From an uncultured Moraxella sp. (lineage in GTDB: Bacteria; Pseudomonadota; Gammaproteobacteria; Pseudomonadales; Moraxellaceae), in contig CAKAQU010000064.1 in the NCBI GenBank assembly GCA_916720335.1, positions 1 to 10,092 of the forward strand: a stretch of DNA of 10,092 nt, written 5' to 3'. Below are positions 1 through 6,742 of this stretch, piece after piece. Position 1 is the stretch's first letter. The number at the start of each line of letters is the position of its first letter. A program made the position numbers and the translations under genes. The notes below the pieces were generated by a model that had not been told where the DNA came from, did no database searches, and worked only from the letters and a program-made list of their open reading frames with translations.

Positions 1-1596
1 GCTGGTAAAGCATTATCTGGAGCTGGCAAACTGGCTGATAACGTTAAAGAAGGTGTCAAAGATGGTGCGGATGCGGTCATCACCACCGCTGAGAATTTAA
101 CTGAAAAAACCCTCGATAAAGTTGATACCGCAAAAGAAAATGTAAAAGAAGCTTTTGTGGCTGACTCTAGTACCACGAACAAAGACCAGGATAAATCCGA
201 TGTCAAGGATGATAAATCAGTAGCAGGCGCTGTAATTGCTGGTACTGCTGGAGCGGCGGTCGCAGCTGGCGCACTTGCCAGTCAAGCCGCTAAAGATACT
301 ACCAAACAAGCCAAAGATTTTGGCGCAAAGGTAGTAGATACTACCAAAGATACCGTTGAAAAAGTAGAAAAAACAGCAGAAAAAACAGCAACCAAGATGG
401 CTGATAGTACAAAGGCAGCTGGTGCTGCTGCCGCCTCTTTGGCAAGTAATGCTGCTCGAAATGTCAGTCATGCTGCTAAAGAAACCAAAGATGCTGTAGG
501 TGGAGCCTTGCATGAAACTGCAAAACAAGGTGGAGGGTTTTTAAAATCTTTATTGCCAATCATTGGACTGGTGATTTTAGGGGCACTTTTGTTTTTAATG
601 TTGCGCAGCTGTCAAACAACTAAACAGCCTGTTGCCGCTCCAGTTGCCAAACCTGTAGAAAGTACTGCACCTGTGGCTGCTGCCGCAAACTTAAAACCTG
701 CAACCTTAAGTATTGCCACGGATGACAAAGGTAATGCGTTATATAGCTGCCGAAGCCAAGCGGGTTCTGAAGGTGTGTTTGCATCCATTCGCACTGCTTT
801 GGCAGGGGTTTTTGGTACGGCTGAAAAATGTGACTTTGAAGCAACCAAAGGCTTTGCCGAAGATTTACCTGTACTTGACCATTTACCAAAACTGGCTGCC
901 TTATTAAAAGGCATACCTCATGCTAGCATTAGCATTGATGGTAAAACTGTGCGTTTTAATGGCACCGATGAAGCAGTAGTAAGCAAATTGGTAAATGACG
1001 CCAAAGGCATTTTACCGAGTGATTTTGTGGTAGAAGCAGAACCTAAGCTAAACACCACCGAAGCAGTTGCTAACAGCATTGATACCGCTAAAGAAGCGAT
1101 GCAAAATCTAGATGCACAAGACGCATCAGCCTCAGAAGTAGTACAAGCTCTAAATATGCAAATCATTAACTTTGCTACATCCTCCAACGCAATTCCAGAT
1201 GCCAACAAAGAAGTTTTGAATTTAGCGGCTGAAAAATTGGCATCTTTACCAGATGCGCATTTAAAAATTACAGGACACACCGACAGCCAAGGCAATCACG
1301 CTTTTAACCAAAAACTATCAGAGCGTCGTGCTGCCGCGGTACGTGACTACTTAGTATCCAAAGGCATTGCCAGTGAACGTATAGAAATCTTTGGAGCAAG
1401 CTCTGATGAACCAGTTGCATCCAACGCCACCGAGCAAGGTCGTTTCCAAAACCGCCGTATCGAATTTACTCTTATTGAAAAAGACGGTACAATCACAAGT
1501 GTGGGAAATGCTGAAAACTCTAAAGCGGTAAAAGATACCAAAGCTGAAGAGTCTAAGGCTAAAGAAGTAGCTACTGAAGAGCAAAAAACACAATAA
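1..1596 (+). CDS. OmpA-family peptidoglycan-binding membrane protein, 5' end outside the window
   Basis: The reading frame is open from base 1, so the GTG at 157 is an internal valine codon and the true start lies upstream; 531 residues are visible. Window residues 1 to about 175 are an Ala/Lys/Thr/Asp-rich, probably helical segment without aromatic or hydrophobic core. A single transmembrane helix follows at about 184-201 (IIGLVILGALLF), then a small domain with two Cys (about 245-335) and an OmpA C-terminal domain (about 386-495). The latter shows TGHTDSQGN at 424-432 with Asp428, and NRRIEF at 484-489, the usual peptidoglycan-contacting positions of this family. The tail after it is again Lys/Glu-rich. 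Inference: an inner-membrane-anchored protein with a cytoplasmic N-terminus that binds cell wall in the periplasm. From memory, Moraxellaceae have OmpA proteins with an N-terminal DUF937 domain before a similar helix ending in LRSC; that part would be off-window. A hairpin terminator follows. Confidence 0.88.
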   Translation, partial: AGKALSGAGKLADNVKEGVKDGADAVITTAENLTEKTLDKVDTAKENVKEAFVADSSTTNKDQDKSDVKDDKSVAGAVIAGTAGAAVAAGALASQAAKDTTKQAKDFGAKVVDTTKDTVEKVEKTAEKTATKMADSTKAAGAAAASLASNAARNVSHAAKETKDAVGGALHETAKQGGGFLKSLLPIIGLVILGALLFLMLRSCQTTKQPVAAPVAKPVESTAPVAAAANLKPATLSIATDDKGNALYSCRSQAGSEGVFASIRTALAGVFGTAEKCDFEATKGFAEDLPVLDHLPKLAALLKGIPHASISIDGKTVRFNGTDEAVVSKLVNDAKGILPSDFVVEAEPKLNTTEAVANSIDTAKEAMQNLDAQDASASEVVQALNMQIINFATSSNAIPDANKEVLNLAAEKLASLPDAHLKITGHTDSQGNHAFNQKLSERRAAAVRDYLVSKGIASERIEIFGASSDEPVASNATEQGRFQNRRIEFTLIEKDGTITSVGNAENSKAVKDTKAEESKAKEVATEEQKTQ

Positions 1597-1630
1597 ACGC
1601 ACAACACAAAATAAAGTGCAACTAAACTTG

Positions 1631-1677
1631 CCCAAACAATGATAAAATTCACCACTTTATCTTTGTTTGGGTTTTTT
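1631..1677 (+). terminator. Intrinsic terminator of the OmpA-family gene
   Basis: CCCAAACA at 1631-1638 pairs perfectly with TGTTTGGG at 1664-1671. A1639/T1663 extends the stem, and after one T-T mismatch GATAAA (1641-1646) pairs with TTTATC (1656-1661), leaving a nine-base loop. Six T follow at 1672-1677. The T-tract ends directly at the ATG of rluE, so the terminator fills the region where an rluE ribosome binding site would be expected. Confidence 0.85.
1640..1648 (+). promoter_or_regulatory. Possible extended -10 promoter for rluE inside the terminator loop
   Basis: TGATAAAAT matches an extended -10 element (TGnTAAAAT); no good -35 is visible upstream. A start about seven bases downstream would give a leader of roughly 23 nt that lacks the left arm of the hairpin, so the terminator could not form on it. 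This is inference from sequence only. Confidence 0.35.
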
Positions 1678-2274
1678 ATGAAAAGTCAGCTCATTTTATT
1701 TAATAAGCCTTATGGTGTGCACAGTCAATTTCGCAAAGATAACCAGCAGATGCGTACATTAGCGGATTTTTTTTGTGATAAACGCCTGCGCGTTGCTGGC
1801 AGACTGGATAAAGATAGTGAAGGTTTGTTGATTTTAACGGATAATGGTGATTTAAACCACCTAATCACCACTCCAAAAAACAACCAAAAAGCATTTGGCA
1901 AAACCTATTTGGTACAAGTAGAGAATACACCAAATGACCAGCAATTAACATTACTATCAAAAGGGGTCACCTTAAAAGATGGGAAAACATTGCCTGCTTT
2001 TGTTAAAACACTAAATGAAAAGGAGCTGCCCATTCATTTATGGCAACGAAACCCACCCGTTCGAGAACGCAAAAACATACTAACCGCTTGGCTTAGCATG
2101 ACTATTTTTGAAGGAAAAAACCGCCAAGTACGTCGAATGACCGCCCACGTTGGTTTGCCGTGCCTTAGGCTGATTCGTTATCAAATTGGTGATTGGACAT
2201 TGGATAATTTGGGAGTGGGTGAATACCGTCAAATTATCTTAAGTCGTCAAGATTTGATAAAATTTGGCTTATAA
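1678..2274 (+). CDS. rluE: 23S rRNA pseudouridine synthase RluE
   Basis: A 198-residue protein of the RsuA/RluB/RluE/RluF pseudouridine synthase family. GRLDKDSEGLLILT at residues 41-54 carries the catalytic Asp44. EGKNRQVRRMTAHVGLP followed by LRLIR and GDWTL is the C-terminal signature I associate with RluE, which in E. coli modifies U2457 of 23S rRNA. There is no N-terminal S4 domain, as is usual for RluE, and the length is close to the family's 200-220 residues. The start was placed at ATG 1678 because the protein begins with the family's LILFNKPYG strand there. An in-frame ATG at 1639 would add 13 residues encoded inside a terminator hairpin. No clear Shine-Dalgarno precedes 1678 (only TTTGGG, part of the hairpin), so initiation may be weak or leader-dependent. 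The stop lies seven bases from the end of the convergent M61 peptidase gene. Confidence 0.9.
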   Translation: MKSQLILFNKPYGVHSQFRKDNQQMRTLADFFCDKRLRVAGRLDKDSEGLLILTDNGDLNHLITTPKNNQKAFGKTYLVQVENTPNDQQLTLLSKGVTLKDGKTLPAFVKTLNEKELPIHLWQRNPPVRERKNILTAWLSMTIFEGKNRQVRRMTAHVGLPCLRLIRYQIGDWTLDNLGVGEYRQIILSRQDLIKFGL

Positions 2275-2281
2275 AGATATT

Positions 2282-4084
2282 TTAATCAGCTATCCATTTA
2301 TCAAACATCAGCCAGCCTTTTTCTTGATAATGCTCAAAAGTCAGCTGCTTGTGATGAGTGTTTTTATCAGGCATAAGAGTAAATTCAAGTAACTCATCAC
2401 GACGAAACGCATGAACTTTGACAGGTTGATTGGTGTAAGTTTGTTTAATGTTTACTTTCGCTAGCTCTTGATAATTTGCCTTGATTTGATTGATTGCGAC
2501 AATCACATCATCCACTGATAAACCAGCACTACTTGCCGCACTATTTCGATATAAATTCTTGATTTTTAACCCATTAATTCCATCATCTGCTTTGATACCC
2601 CAAGGCGTGTTTTTTTGTCTGGTTTGAGTAGAAAAACCAAATTCTGTCAATAAAATTTCTATTGGTAATTCATCAAGCCCAATCACATATTGACAATAAA
2701 ACATTTGCCATACCTCATACCCTAAAAATTCACTTACCACAGCTGACAAATTATCATTTGTCATCGCAAACCGTTGATTGGGCATTTGTTTTGCTTTTTG
2801 ATAAAATGTTTTAACCACATCAAACAAGCGATGTTTGCCATTTGTTTTTTGTAGCAATATCAAATCCAGACACAAAGCCACAAGCGCGCCTTTATTATAA
2901 TAACTAACTCCCTGATTGGCGGTATTTTCATCAGCTCGATACAATTTTATCCATGCATCAAAACTCGATTCAACAACGCTTTGATAATGGCGCCCATCGG
3001 TTTGAAGATAACGATTAATCTGGTTTAAAATAAGTTCAAAATACGCCTGTTTGCTGATAACACCTGATGCCAGCAACATCAAATCATCCAAATATGATGT
3101 GAATCCTTCAAATACCCAAAGCAGTGGTGTATAGGCTTCAGTTTGTAAATCATTATCCATCATCACATCAGGACGTACAGTTTTTACCCACCATGCATGA
3201 AAATATTCATGACTACACAGCCCTAAAAAACGCTGATAATTTTCATTAGGTTCGTCAGGCTCAAACACACTGGGCAAATCATCACGACTGCTAATCAGTG
3301 CTGATGAATTGATATGCTCAAGTCCACCATAATCACTTCTTGTTACCATGGTCATAAAAGTATAATCAACAAATGGTGTATCGCCCAACCAATTGATATA
3401 GGTTTGGCAAATTTTACGAACATCATTTTTAAGACGAGATAAATCAGCATCGTGACGACCTGTAACAAAAAAACGGTGCAAAATATCGCCTTTGGAACTT
3501 GTTGTATAAAAATCAAAAAAAGTTTGCGTGCCAATTTCAAATGGGTAATCGTAGCTTTCAAAGGCGCAAATTGGTAAAAATTTAATTATCACACCCTCTA
3601 AAACATCTTGTTTTTGATAACCAAGCCCAGTTGCTATTTGTAGATTTGGATGATTTTGACAAAAATTTTCGGGAATAAACAAGCTGATATCTGCTAAATT
3701 ATTTTCTAAACCCTTCACCATGAGCAAAAGTGAAGTAAAATTGCCGAAAATACGCTGATTATCCACAAAGGCGGTGCGTACTGACAAATCACGACAGTAC
3801 ACTTCATAATGAATGGTTACCATTGTATTTTGAATTAAATCAGTCAGCTCCCATTGATTTTTGCTTATTTTTTCGGCGGTTTTGGAAACATGATTTTGAG
3901 TATAGCTCACTTTAGTGATATTTTTACTAAATTCACGTAGTAAATAACTGCCCGCTATCCAAGTTGGTAACCAAAGTTTGTGCTGATTGCAAACTGGATC
4001 AAAACATAAAGTTACATCCACTAAATGTTCATTATACCTTGTAAAATCAACTTGATAGGATAACTGCGACGCAATGCATTTCAT
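2282..4084 (-). CDS. M61-family metallopeptidase with C-terminal PDZ domain
   Basis: A 600-residue protein matching the M61 (glycyl aminopeptidase-like) family. The N-terminal beta-rich region has the family's LPTWIAGSYLLREFSKNI stretch (about residues 39-56). The zinc site is HEYFH at 292-296 (His292, Glu293, His296), with Glu326 in WVFEGFTSY as the likely third ligand. A PDZ-like domain follows near residues 490-560 (GLKIKNLYRNSAASSAGLSV). No signal peptide is seen, so a cytoplasmic aminopeptidase or protease role is likely; the natural substrate is not known from sequence. ATG 4084 is preferred over the preceding in-frame TTG at 4087 because AAGGAA at 4091-4096 sits six bases before the ATG. 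It stands alone: convergent with rluE and divergent from slyD. The protein has many Tyr-Gln dipeptides but all catalytic motifs are intact. Confidence 0.92.
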   Translation of the reverse strand: MKCIASQLSYQVDFTRYNEHLVDVTLCFDPVCNQHKLWLPTWIAGSYLLREFSKNITKVSYTQNHVSKTAEKISKNQWELTDLIQNTMVTIHYEVYCRDLSVRTAFVDNQRIFGNFTSLLLMVKGLENNLADISLFIPENFCQNHPNLQIATGLGYQKQDVLEGVIIKFLPICAFESYDYPFEIGTQTFFDFYTTSSKGDILHRFFVTGRHDADLSRLKNDVRKICQTYINWLGDTPFVDYTFMTMVTRSDYGGLEHINSSALISSRDDLPSVFEPDEPNENYQRFLGLCSHEYFHAWWVKTVRPDVMMDNDLQTEAYTPLLWVFEGFTSYLDDLMLLASGVISKQAYFELILNQINRYLQTDGRHYQSVVESSFDAWIKLYRADENTANQGVSYYNKGALVALCLDLILLQKTNGKHRLFDVVKTFYQKAKQMPNQRFAMTNDNLSAVVSEFLGYEVWQMFYCQYVIGLDELPIEILLTEFGFSTQTRQKNTPWGIKADDGINGLKIKNLYRNSAASSAGLSVDDVIVAINQIKANYQELAKVNIKQTYTNQPVKVHAFRRDELLEFTLMPDKNTHHKQLTFEHYQEKGWLMFDKWIAD

Positions 4085-4096
4085 CAAAATTTCCTT

Positions 4097-4121
4097 AATA
4101 GCTAAAATCTAAATAGCTAAA
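4097..4121. repeat. Short direct repeat in the M61 peptidase leader
   Basis: The ten bases AATAGCTAAA occur at 4097-4106 and again at 4112-4121, a 15-bp period, immediately upstream of the Shine-Dalgarno of the M61 gene. It could be a regulator half-site pair or chance in an AT-rich leader. No convincing sigma-70 promoter for the M61 gene was found nearby. Confidence 0.4.
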
Positions 4122-4251
4122 TTCGTTATTTAAAGTCGTTTCACCAAATCTGATTAATTCTACAAATGGTCAGTTTATGCATGGTTTTACACTTCAAAAC
4201 AGCATTTTAGCACAGAACCAACAAATCAACGTTTTTTCTATGCGGTTTTTC

Positions 4252-4260
4252 TGCTACAAT
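4252..4260 (+). promoter_or_regulatory. Likely slyD promoter (extended -10)
   Basis: TGCTACAAT reads as an extended -10 (TGn followed by TACAAT at 4255-4260). The -35 position at 17 bp spacing falls in a T-run (4232-4237) and is weak, as often with extended -10 promoters. The start site would be near 4267, about 23 nt before the slyD ATG. GAGA at 4279-4282 serves as a modest Shine-Dalgarno, seven bases before the ATG. Confidence 0.6.
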
Positions 4261-4289
4261 GATAGTTTATTTTTAAATGAGAAAATTTT

Positions 4290-4781
4290 ATGACAGCCAT
4301 TGCAAACAATCATGTTGTTTTATTTAACTACACTTTAACCAATAAAGATGGTGAAGTTTTGGACAAATCGCAAGGAGAGCCTTTGGCGTACCTACATGGT
4401 CATCATAACATCATTCCTGGACTAGAAGCTCAAATGCTTGGAAAAAAAGTTGGTGACAAATTTGTAGCTGTTATCGCGCCTGTTGATGCTTATGGTGAGT
4501 ACATGGCAGAAGCGGTTCAAGAAGTGCCTTTGGCAAACTTTCAGGGCGTAGATAAAAACGCCATCAAAGCTGGCATGCAGTTTCAAACTCAAACCGAAGA
4601 TGGGCATGTGATGCTGGTTACAGTAAAAGATGTAACTGATGATGTGGTTATTGTAGATGGCAATCACCCACTGGCGGGTGTTGAACTAACCTTTGATGTG
4701 GAAATTGTGGATGTGCGTGATGCCACCGCTGAAGAATTAGAACATGGACACGTTCATGGTGTGGGTGGGCATCATCATTGA
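4290..4781 (+). CDS. slyD: FKBP-type peptidyl-prolyl cis-trans isomerase SlyD
   Basis: A 163-residue SlyD: an FKBP fold split by an insert-in-flap chaperone domain. The N-terminal FKBP half includes FNYTLTNKDGEVLDKS and the family stretch HGHHNIIPGLEAQMLGKKVGD. PVDAYGEY and VQEVP lead into the flap domain (about residues 70-128), and DGNHPLAG returns to the FKBP core. The last twelve residues, HGHVHGVGGHHH, form a compact histidine-rich metal-binding tail. It lacks the cysteines and is shorter than the long His/Cys tail of E. coli SlyD. The expected role is proline isomerisation and chaperoning in the cytoplasm, with nickel or other metal binding through the tail. It is monocistronic, divergent from the M61 gene and convergent with the second pilin gene. 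Confidence 0.95.
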   Translation: MTAIANNHVVLFNYTLTNKDGEVLDKSQGEPLAYLHGHHNIIPGLEAQMLGKKVGDKFVAVIAPVDAYGEYMAEAVQEVPLANFQGVDKNAIKAGMQFQTQTEDGHVMLVTVKDVTDDVVIVDGNHPLAGVELTFDVEIVDVRDATAEELEHGHVHGVGGHHH

Positions 4782-4795
4782 TTAGCTATTATTTA

Positions 4796-4817
4796 TTAAC
4801 TAACACGAATTAGTTAA
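4796..4817. terminator. AT-only hairpin between convergent slyD and pilin genes, possible weak terminator
   Basis: TTAACTAA (4796-4803) and TTAGTTAA (4810-4817) form a perfect 8-bp inverted repeat around the loop CACGAA. The right arm contains the stop codon of the - strand pilin gene. There is no proper T-tract in either direction, so it is a poor intrinsic terminator, though it is the only stem-loop between the two convergent genes. Confidence 0.3.
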
Positions 4818-5292
4818 AATTTGCATCGTGCCTACAGTTATTGGGTAGGTACTTTGCGTCAATATTACTAACACATTGCCAGTTACCTTCAGCAGTGCGC
4901 ATAAGCCCCATTCTTTGACCTTGTAAAGCTACTGAAGCATTATTTGCCACTGTGCCAACAATTCTTGAGGTTAAAGTTAAGGGATTATCAAGTTGGGCTA
5001 CGCCAAAATTTGTTGGCAGCGTTGCTCCAACTTGAGAATTTCCTGATAAAATATTGGATGCTGAAGCGCGTGGATCACATTCATTAACACCAACTCCTAT
5101 AGTTGTTTTACCATTATTTAAACAGTCCTCAACTGTATTTCGCAAATCAGATAATTCAGCATAAACGCGCGTTGTTTGCGAACGAGCAATGTAATTTTGA
5201 TATTGCGGAATAGCAATTGCCGCCAAAATACCAATGATAGCAATAACCATCATTAGTTCAATTAAAGTAAAGCCTTTTTCGTTTAAACCCAT
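4810..5292 (-). CDS. Second type IV pilin (prepilin), divergent paralogue of the upstream pilin
   Basis: A 160-residue type IVa prepilin. The leader MGLNEKG is followed by [17 protein letters not shown]: cleavage after Gly7 by the prepilin peptidase, with Glu12 being the mature Glu5 needed for assembly. The head domain has four cysteines, at 57, 72, 140 and 153. The last pair has the same 13-residue spacing as in the neighbouring pilin and encloses the C-terminal loop (CVSNIDAKYLPNNC). Seven residues follow the last Cys. The N-terminal third is nearly identical to the pilin at 6135-6635, but the head diverges strongly. It starts 23 bp after the tfpX-like gene, so the two are probably co-transcribed. 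The Shine-Dalgarno is weak (AGG, about eight bases before the ATG) and codon use is less biased than in the first pilin, suggesting lower expression. It may be a minor, alternative or DNA-uptake (ComP-like) pilin. Confidence 0.93.
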   Translation of the reverse strand: MGLNEKGFTLIELMMVIAIIGILAAIAIPQYQNYIARSQTTRVYAELSDLRNTVEDCLNNGKTTIGVGVNECDPRASASNILSGNSQVGATLPTNFGVAQLDNPLTLTSRIVGTVANNASVALQGQRMGLMRTAEGNWQCVSNIDAKYLPNNCRHDANFN

Positions 5293-5315
5293 ACAATCAG
5301 CCTATTATTGATAAT

Positions 5316-6050
5316 TTACGAATCCCAAGGTTTCAATTCCACAACATCTAACACAACACCTTGACCATCCAATAATACCACCAAATCTTCCGCAAAATCA
5401 GCGCCACGAAGAGGTAACCAAAGTTTAGCATCTTTATACTGATTGAGTACAGTATCAACTGTATTAACGGCATTATATTGATATAATACGGTTAAATCTT
5501 TAGCATGTTTTTTGGCTTCCTTGGCGTCATATGCTTGATAGCCTTCAGGTTGATAAACAATACCCTTACCTCTAACATCTTCATCTAATTGAATATTAAA
5601 TGCGTCTGTATCTTTTGAAAACTTCACTGTAGCCCATTTGGGTTTTCCCCAATTTTGCTGCATAAACCGTTTATCTATACTTTGGTTGTTTTTATCCAAT
5701 GCAATTGATGGCGAGATAACTATTATGCGATCGTTCACTTGAACCAACCATGCGGGACGACCTTCAGCTACAAAAAACATACCATAAAATATTGCACTTA
5801 CTTGAAGTAAAATAATCACAAATAAATCTATCTTTAATGTCTTTTTTCCTTTTTTGTAAACTAAAAATGTTAAAAGCGGACCAATAGTAACATCTATCAC
5901 CAACATCATGATAAAAATCTCTGTGATACCTGTCGCTTTCGTTAAAGGTGTTGGATACCAGATTCCAAAAACGACAAATGCCAAAACCAAGGCTATTAGC
6001 AATGACAATAACAGATGTGTAATAAATGCTTTTATTTTATCTTTTATCAT
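5316..6050 (-). CDS. TfpX/TfpZ-family type IV pilin accessory protein
   Basis: A 244-residue inner-membrane protein. Three hydrophobic helices lie at about residues 10-31, 44-65 and 74-94. The second contains the conserved DVTIGP (53-58), and the third is followed by EGRPAWLVQVNDR. A soluble C-terminal part of about 140 residues follows. Length, topology and these motifs fit the TfpX/TfpZ (FimB/TfpB-like) accessory proteins encoded beside pilin genes in Pseudomonas, Moraxella and relatives. They are needed for or modulate assembly of the cognate pilin; the molecular mechanism is not known to me. ATG 6050 was chosen because GAAAGG (6060-6065) lies nine bases before it and the protein then starts MIKDKIKAF, as family members do. 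A GTG at 6074 would add eight residues without a ribosome site. It lies between two pilin genes, just downstream of the first pilin's terminator. Confidence 0.87.
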   Translation of the reverse strand: MIKDKIKAFITHLLLSLLIALVLAFVVFGIWYPTPLTKATGITEIFIMMLVIDVTIGPLLTFLVYKKGKKTLKIDLFVIILLQVSAIFYGMFFVAEGRPAWLVQVNDRIIVISPSIALDKNNQSIDKRFMQQNWGKPKWATVKFSKDTDAFNIQLDEDVRGKGIVYQPEGYQAYDAKEAKKHAKDLTVLYQYNAVNTVDTVLNQYKDAKLWLPLRGADFAEDLVVLLDGQGVVLDVVELKPWDS

Positions 6051-6077
6051 AAATGCAAACCTTTCACTCAACACAAC

Positions 6078-6111
6078 AAAACAAACCCCATCGTAAGATA
6101 GGGTTTGTTTT
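6078..6111 (-). terminator. Hairpin terminator between the major pilin and the accessory gene
   Basis: AAAACAAACCC (6078-6088) and GGGTTTGTTTT (6101-6111) form a perfect 11-bp stem. ATC/GAT inside adds three pairs closing a four-base loop. Read on the - strand the stem ends in a G-interrupted T-rich run (TTTGTTTTGTTG), so termination after the pilin gene may be incomplete. The hairpin lies between the pilin stop (6135) and the accessory gene start (6050). Confidence 0.8.
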
Positions 6112-6134
6112 AGTTTTTAGCAACAAACTAGCTA

Positions 6135-6635
6135 TTAGTTACAACCATTTGGACGATATTTTTGCTCTACAGTAGTACCACAGGTCCAAGTACCAGCAGC
6201 ATCACGAGTCCAAGTCAACGTGTTTGTACCAGCTTGTCTTAAAGTAGTTGCAGCATTGTTACCAAAGGTAGATACGATGGTCGCAGTACCGTTAGCGTTG
6301 ATGGTTGCTTGTGGATAACCAGTGCCAGCAGCAGGAGCAACACCAGAACCTTGTTGGTTACCTTCAATCAAGTTAGAAGCTGTTGCATCCAATGAACATT
6401 CGGTAGCAGGTAAGTTTGTACCATCAGGAATATTTGAGTGTACTGTACCAGTACGTCCATTGGTCATACAGTTTTCAACTGCGGTTTTTAAGTTACCTGA
6501 TTCGCCCATAACACGATTCACTTGAGAACGAGCGATATAGTTTTGGTATTGCGGGATAGCAATCGCAGCTAGGATACCGATAATCGCGATTACAATCATT
6601 AATTCGATAAGAGTAAAACCTTTTTGAGCTTTCAT
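6135..6635 (-). CDS. pilA: Major type IV pilin (PilA-like prepilin)
   Basis: A 166-residue type IVa prepilin. The leader MKAQKG is cut before Phe7, giving a 160-residue mature pilin; Glu11 is mature Glu5. The hydrophobic N-terminal helix is followed by [10 protein letters not shown]. The head is Gly/Ala/Thr-rich with four cysteines at 56, 80, 152 and 165; the 152-165 pair frames the C-terminal loop ([14 protein letters not shown]). The chain ends in Asn, not the Ser used by PilO/TfpO-type glycosylation. GGAG at 6642-6645 sits six bases before the ATG. Codons such as CGT, GGT and GTA are favoured, and the gene has its own sigma-54 promoter and terminator, all consistent with the abundant structural pilin for twitching, adhesion and possibly DNA uptake. 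Downstream on the same strand lie the TfpX-like gene and a second pilin. The symbol is by family role, not a species-specific name. Confidence 0.95.
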   Translation of the reverse strand: MKAQKGFTLIELMIVIAIIGILAAIAIPQYQNYIARSQVNRVMGESGNLKTAVENCMTNGRTGTVHSNIPDGTNLPATECSLDATASNLIEGNQQGSGVAPAAGTGYPQATINANGTATIVSTFGNNAATTLRQAGTNTLTWTRDAAGTWTCGTTVEQKYRPNGCN

Positions 6636-6726
6636 AATGAACTCCAGTTATGGGCATTGCCCGTTTTGTTGATAATGATGTGATGATGTTTTTTATTTGA
6701 CTTATCATCACTGACGCTTTTACTCT

Positions 6727-6742
6727 TGCAGATGATATGCCA
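6727..6742 (-). promoter_or_regulatory. Sigma-54 (-24/-12) promoter of the major pilin
   Basis: On the - strand the site reads TGGCATATCATCTGCA, against the consensus TGGCACG-N4-TTGCW. The invariant GG and GC are separated by exactly ten bases. A start near 6716 gives a leader of about 80 nt before the ATG at 6635. Type IV pilin genes in Pseudomonas and Moraxella are classically RpoN-dependent and PilS/PilR-controlled, which supports this reading. Confidence 0.8.

Noticed and set aside
586..612. LRSC after the transmembrane helix read as a lipobox
   Set aside because: Arg at the -2 position does not fit a lipobox, and the helix is preceded by more than 175 residues rather than a short signal peptide.
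918..1655. Several - strand open frames across the OmpA domain
   Set aside because: The + strand frame has the OmpA peptidoglycan-binding motifs, and the antisense frames have no start context or known motifs.
2282..4084. Recurring TTGATA motif across this stretch as a possible uptake signal or repeat
   Set aside because: Most copies come from Tyr-Gln dipeptides (TAT CAA on the coding strand) of the M61 protein, in one frame, so protein composition explains them.
5170..6635. Recombination or inversion between the two pilin genes, as in Moraxella bovis
   Set aside because: Both genes lie in the same orientation, and their conserved N-terminal codons differ at many third positions, leaving no long identical DNA stretch. 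No recombinase gene is in the window.
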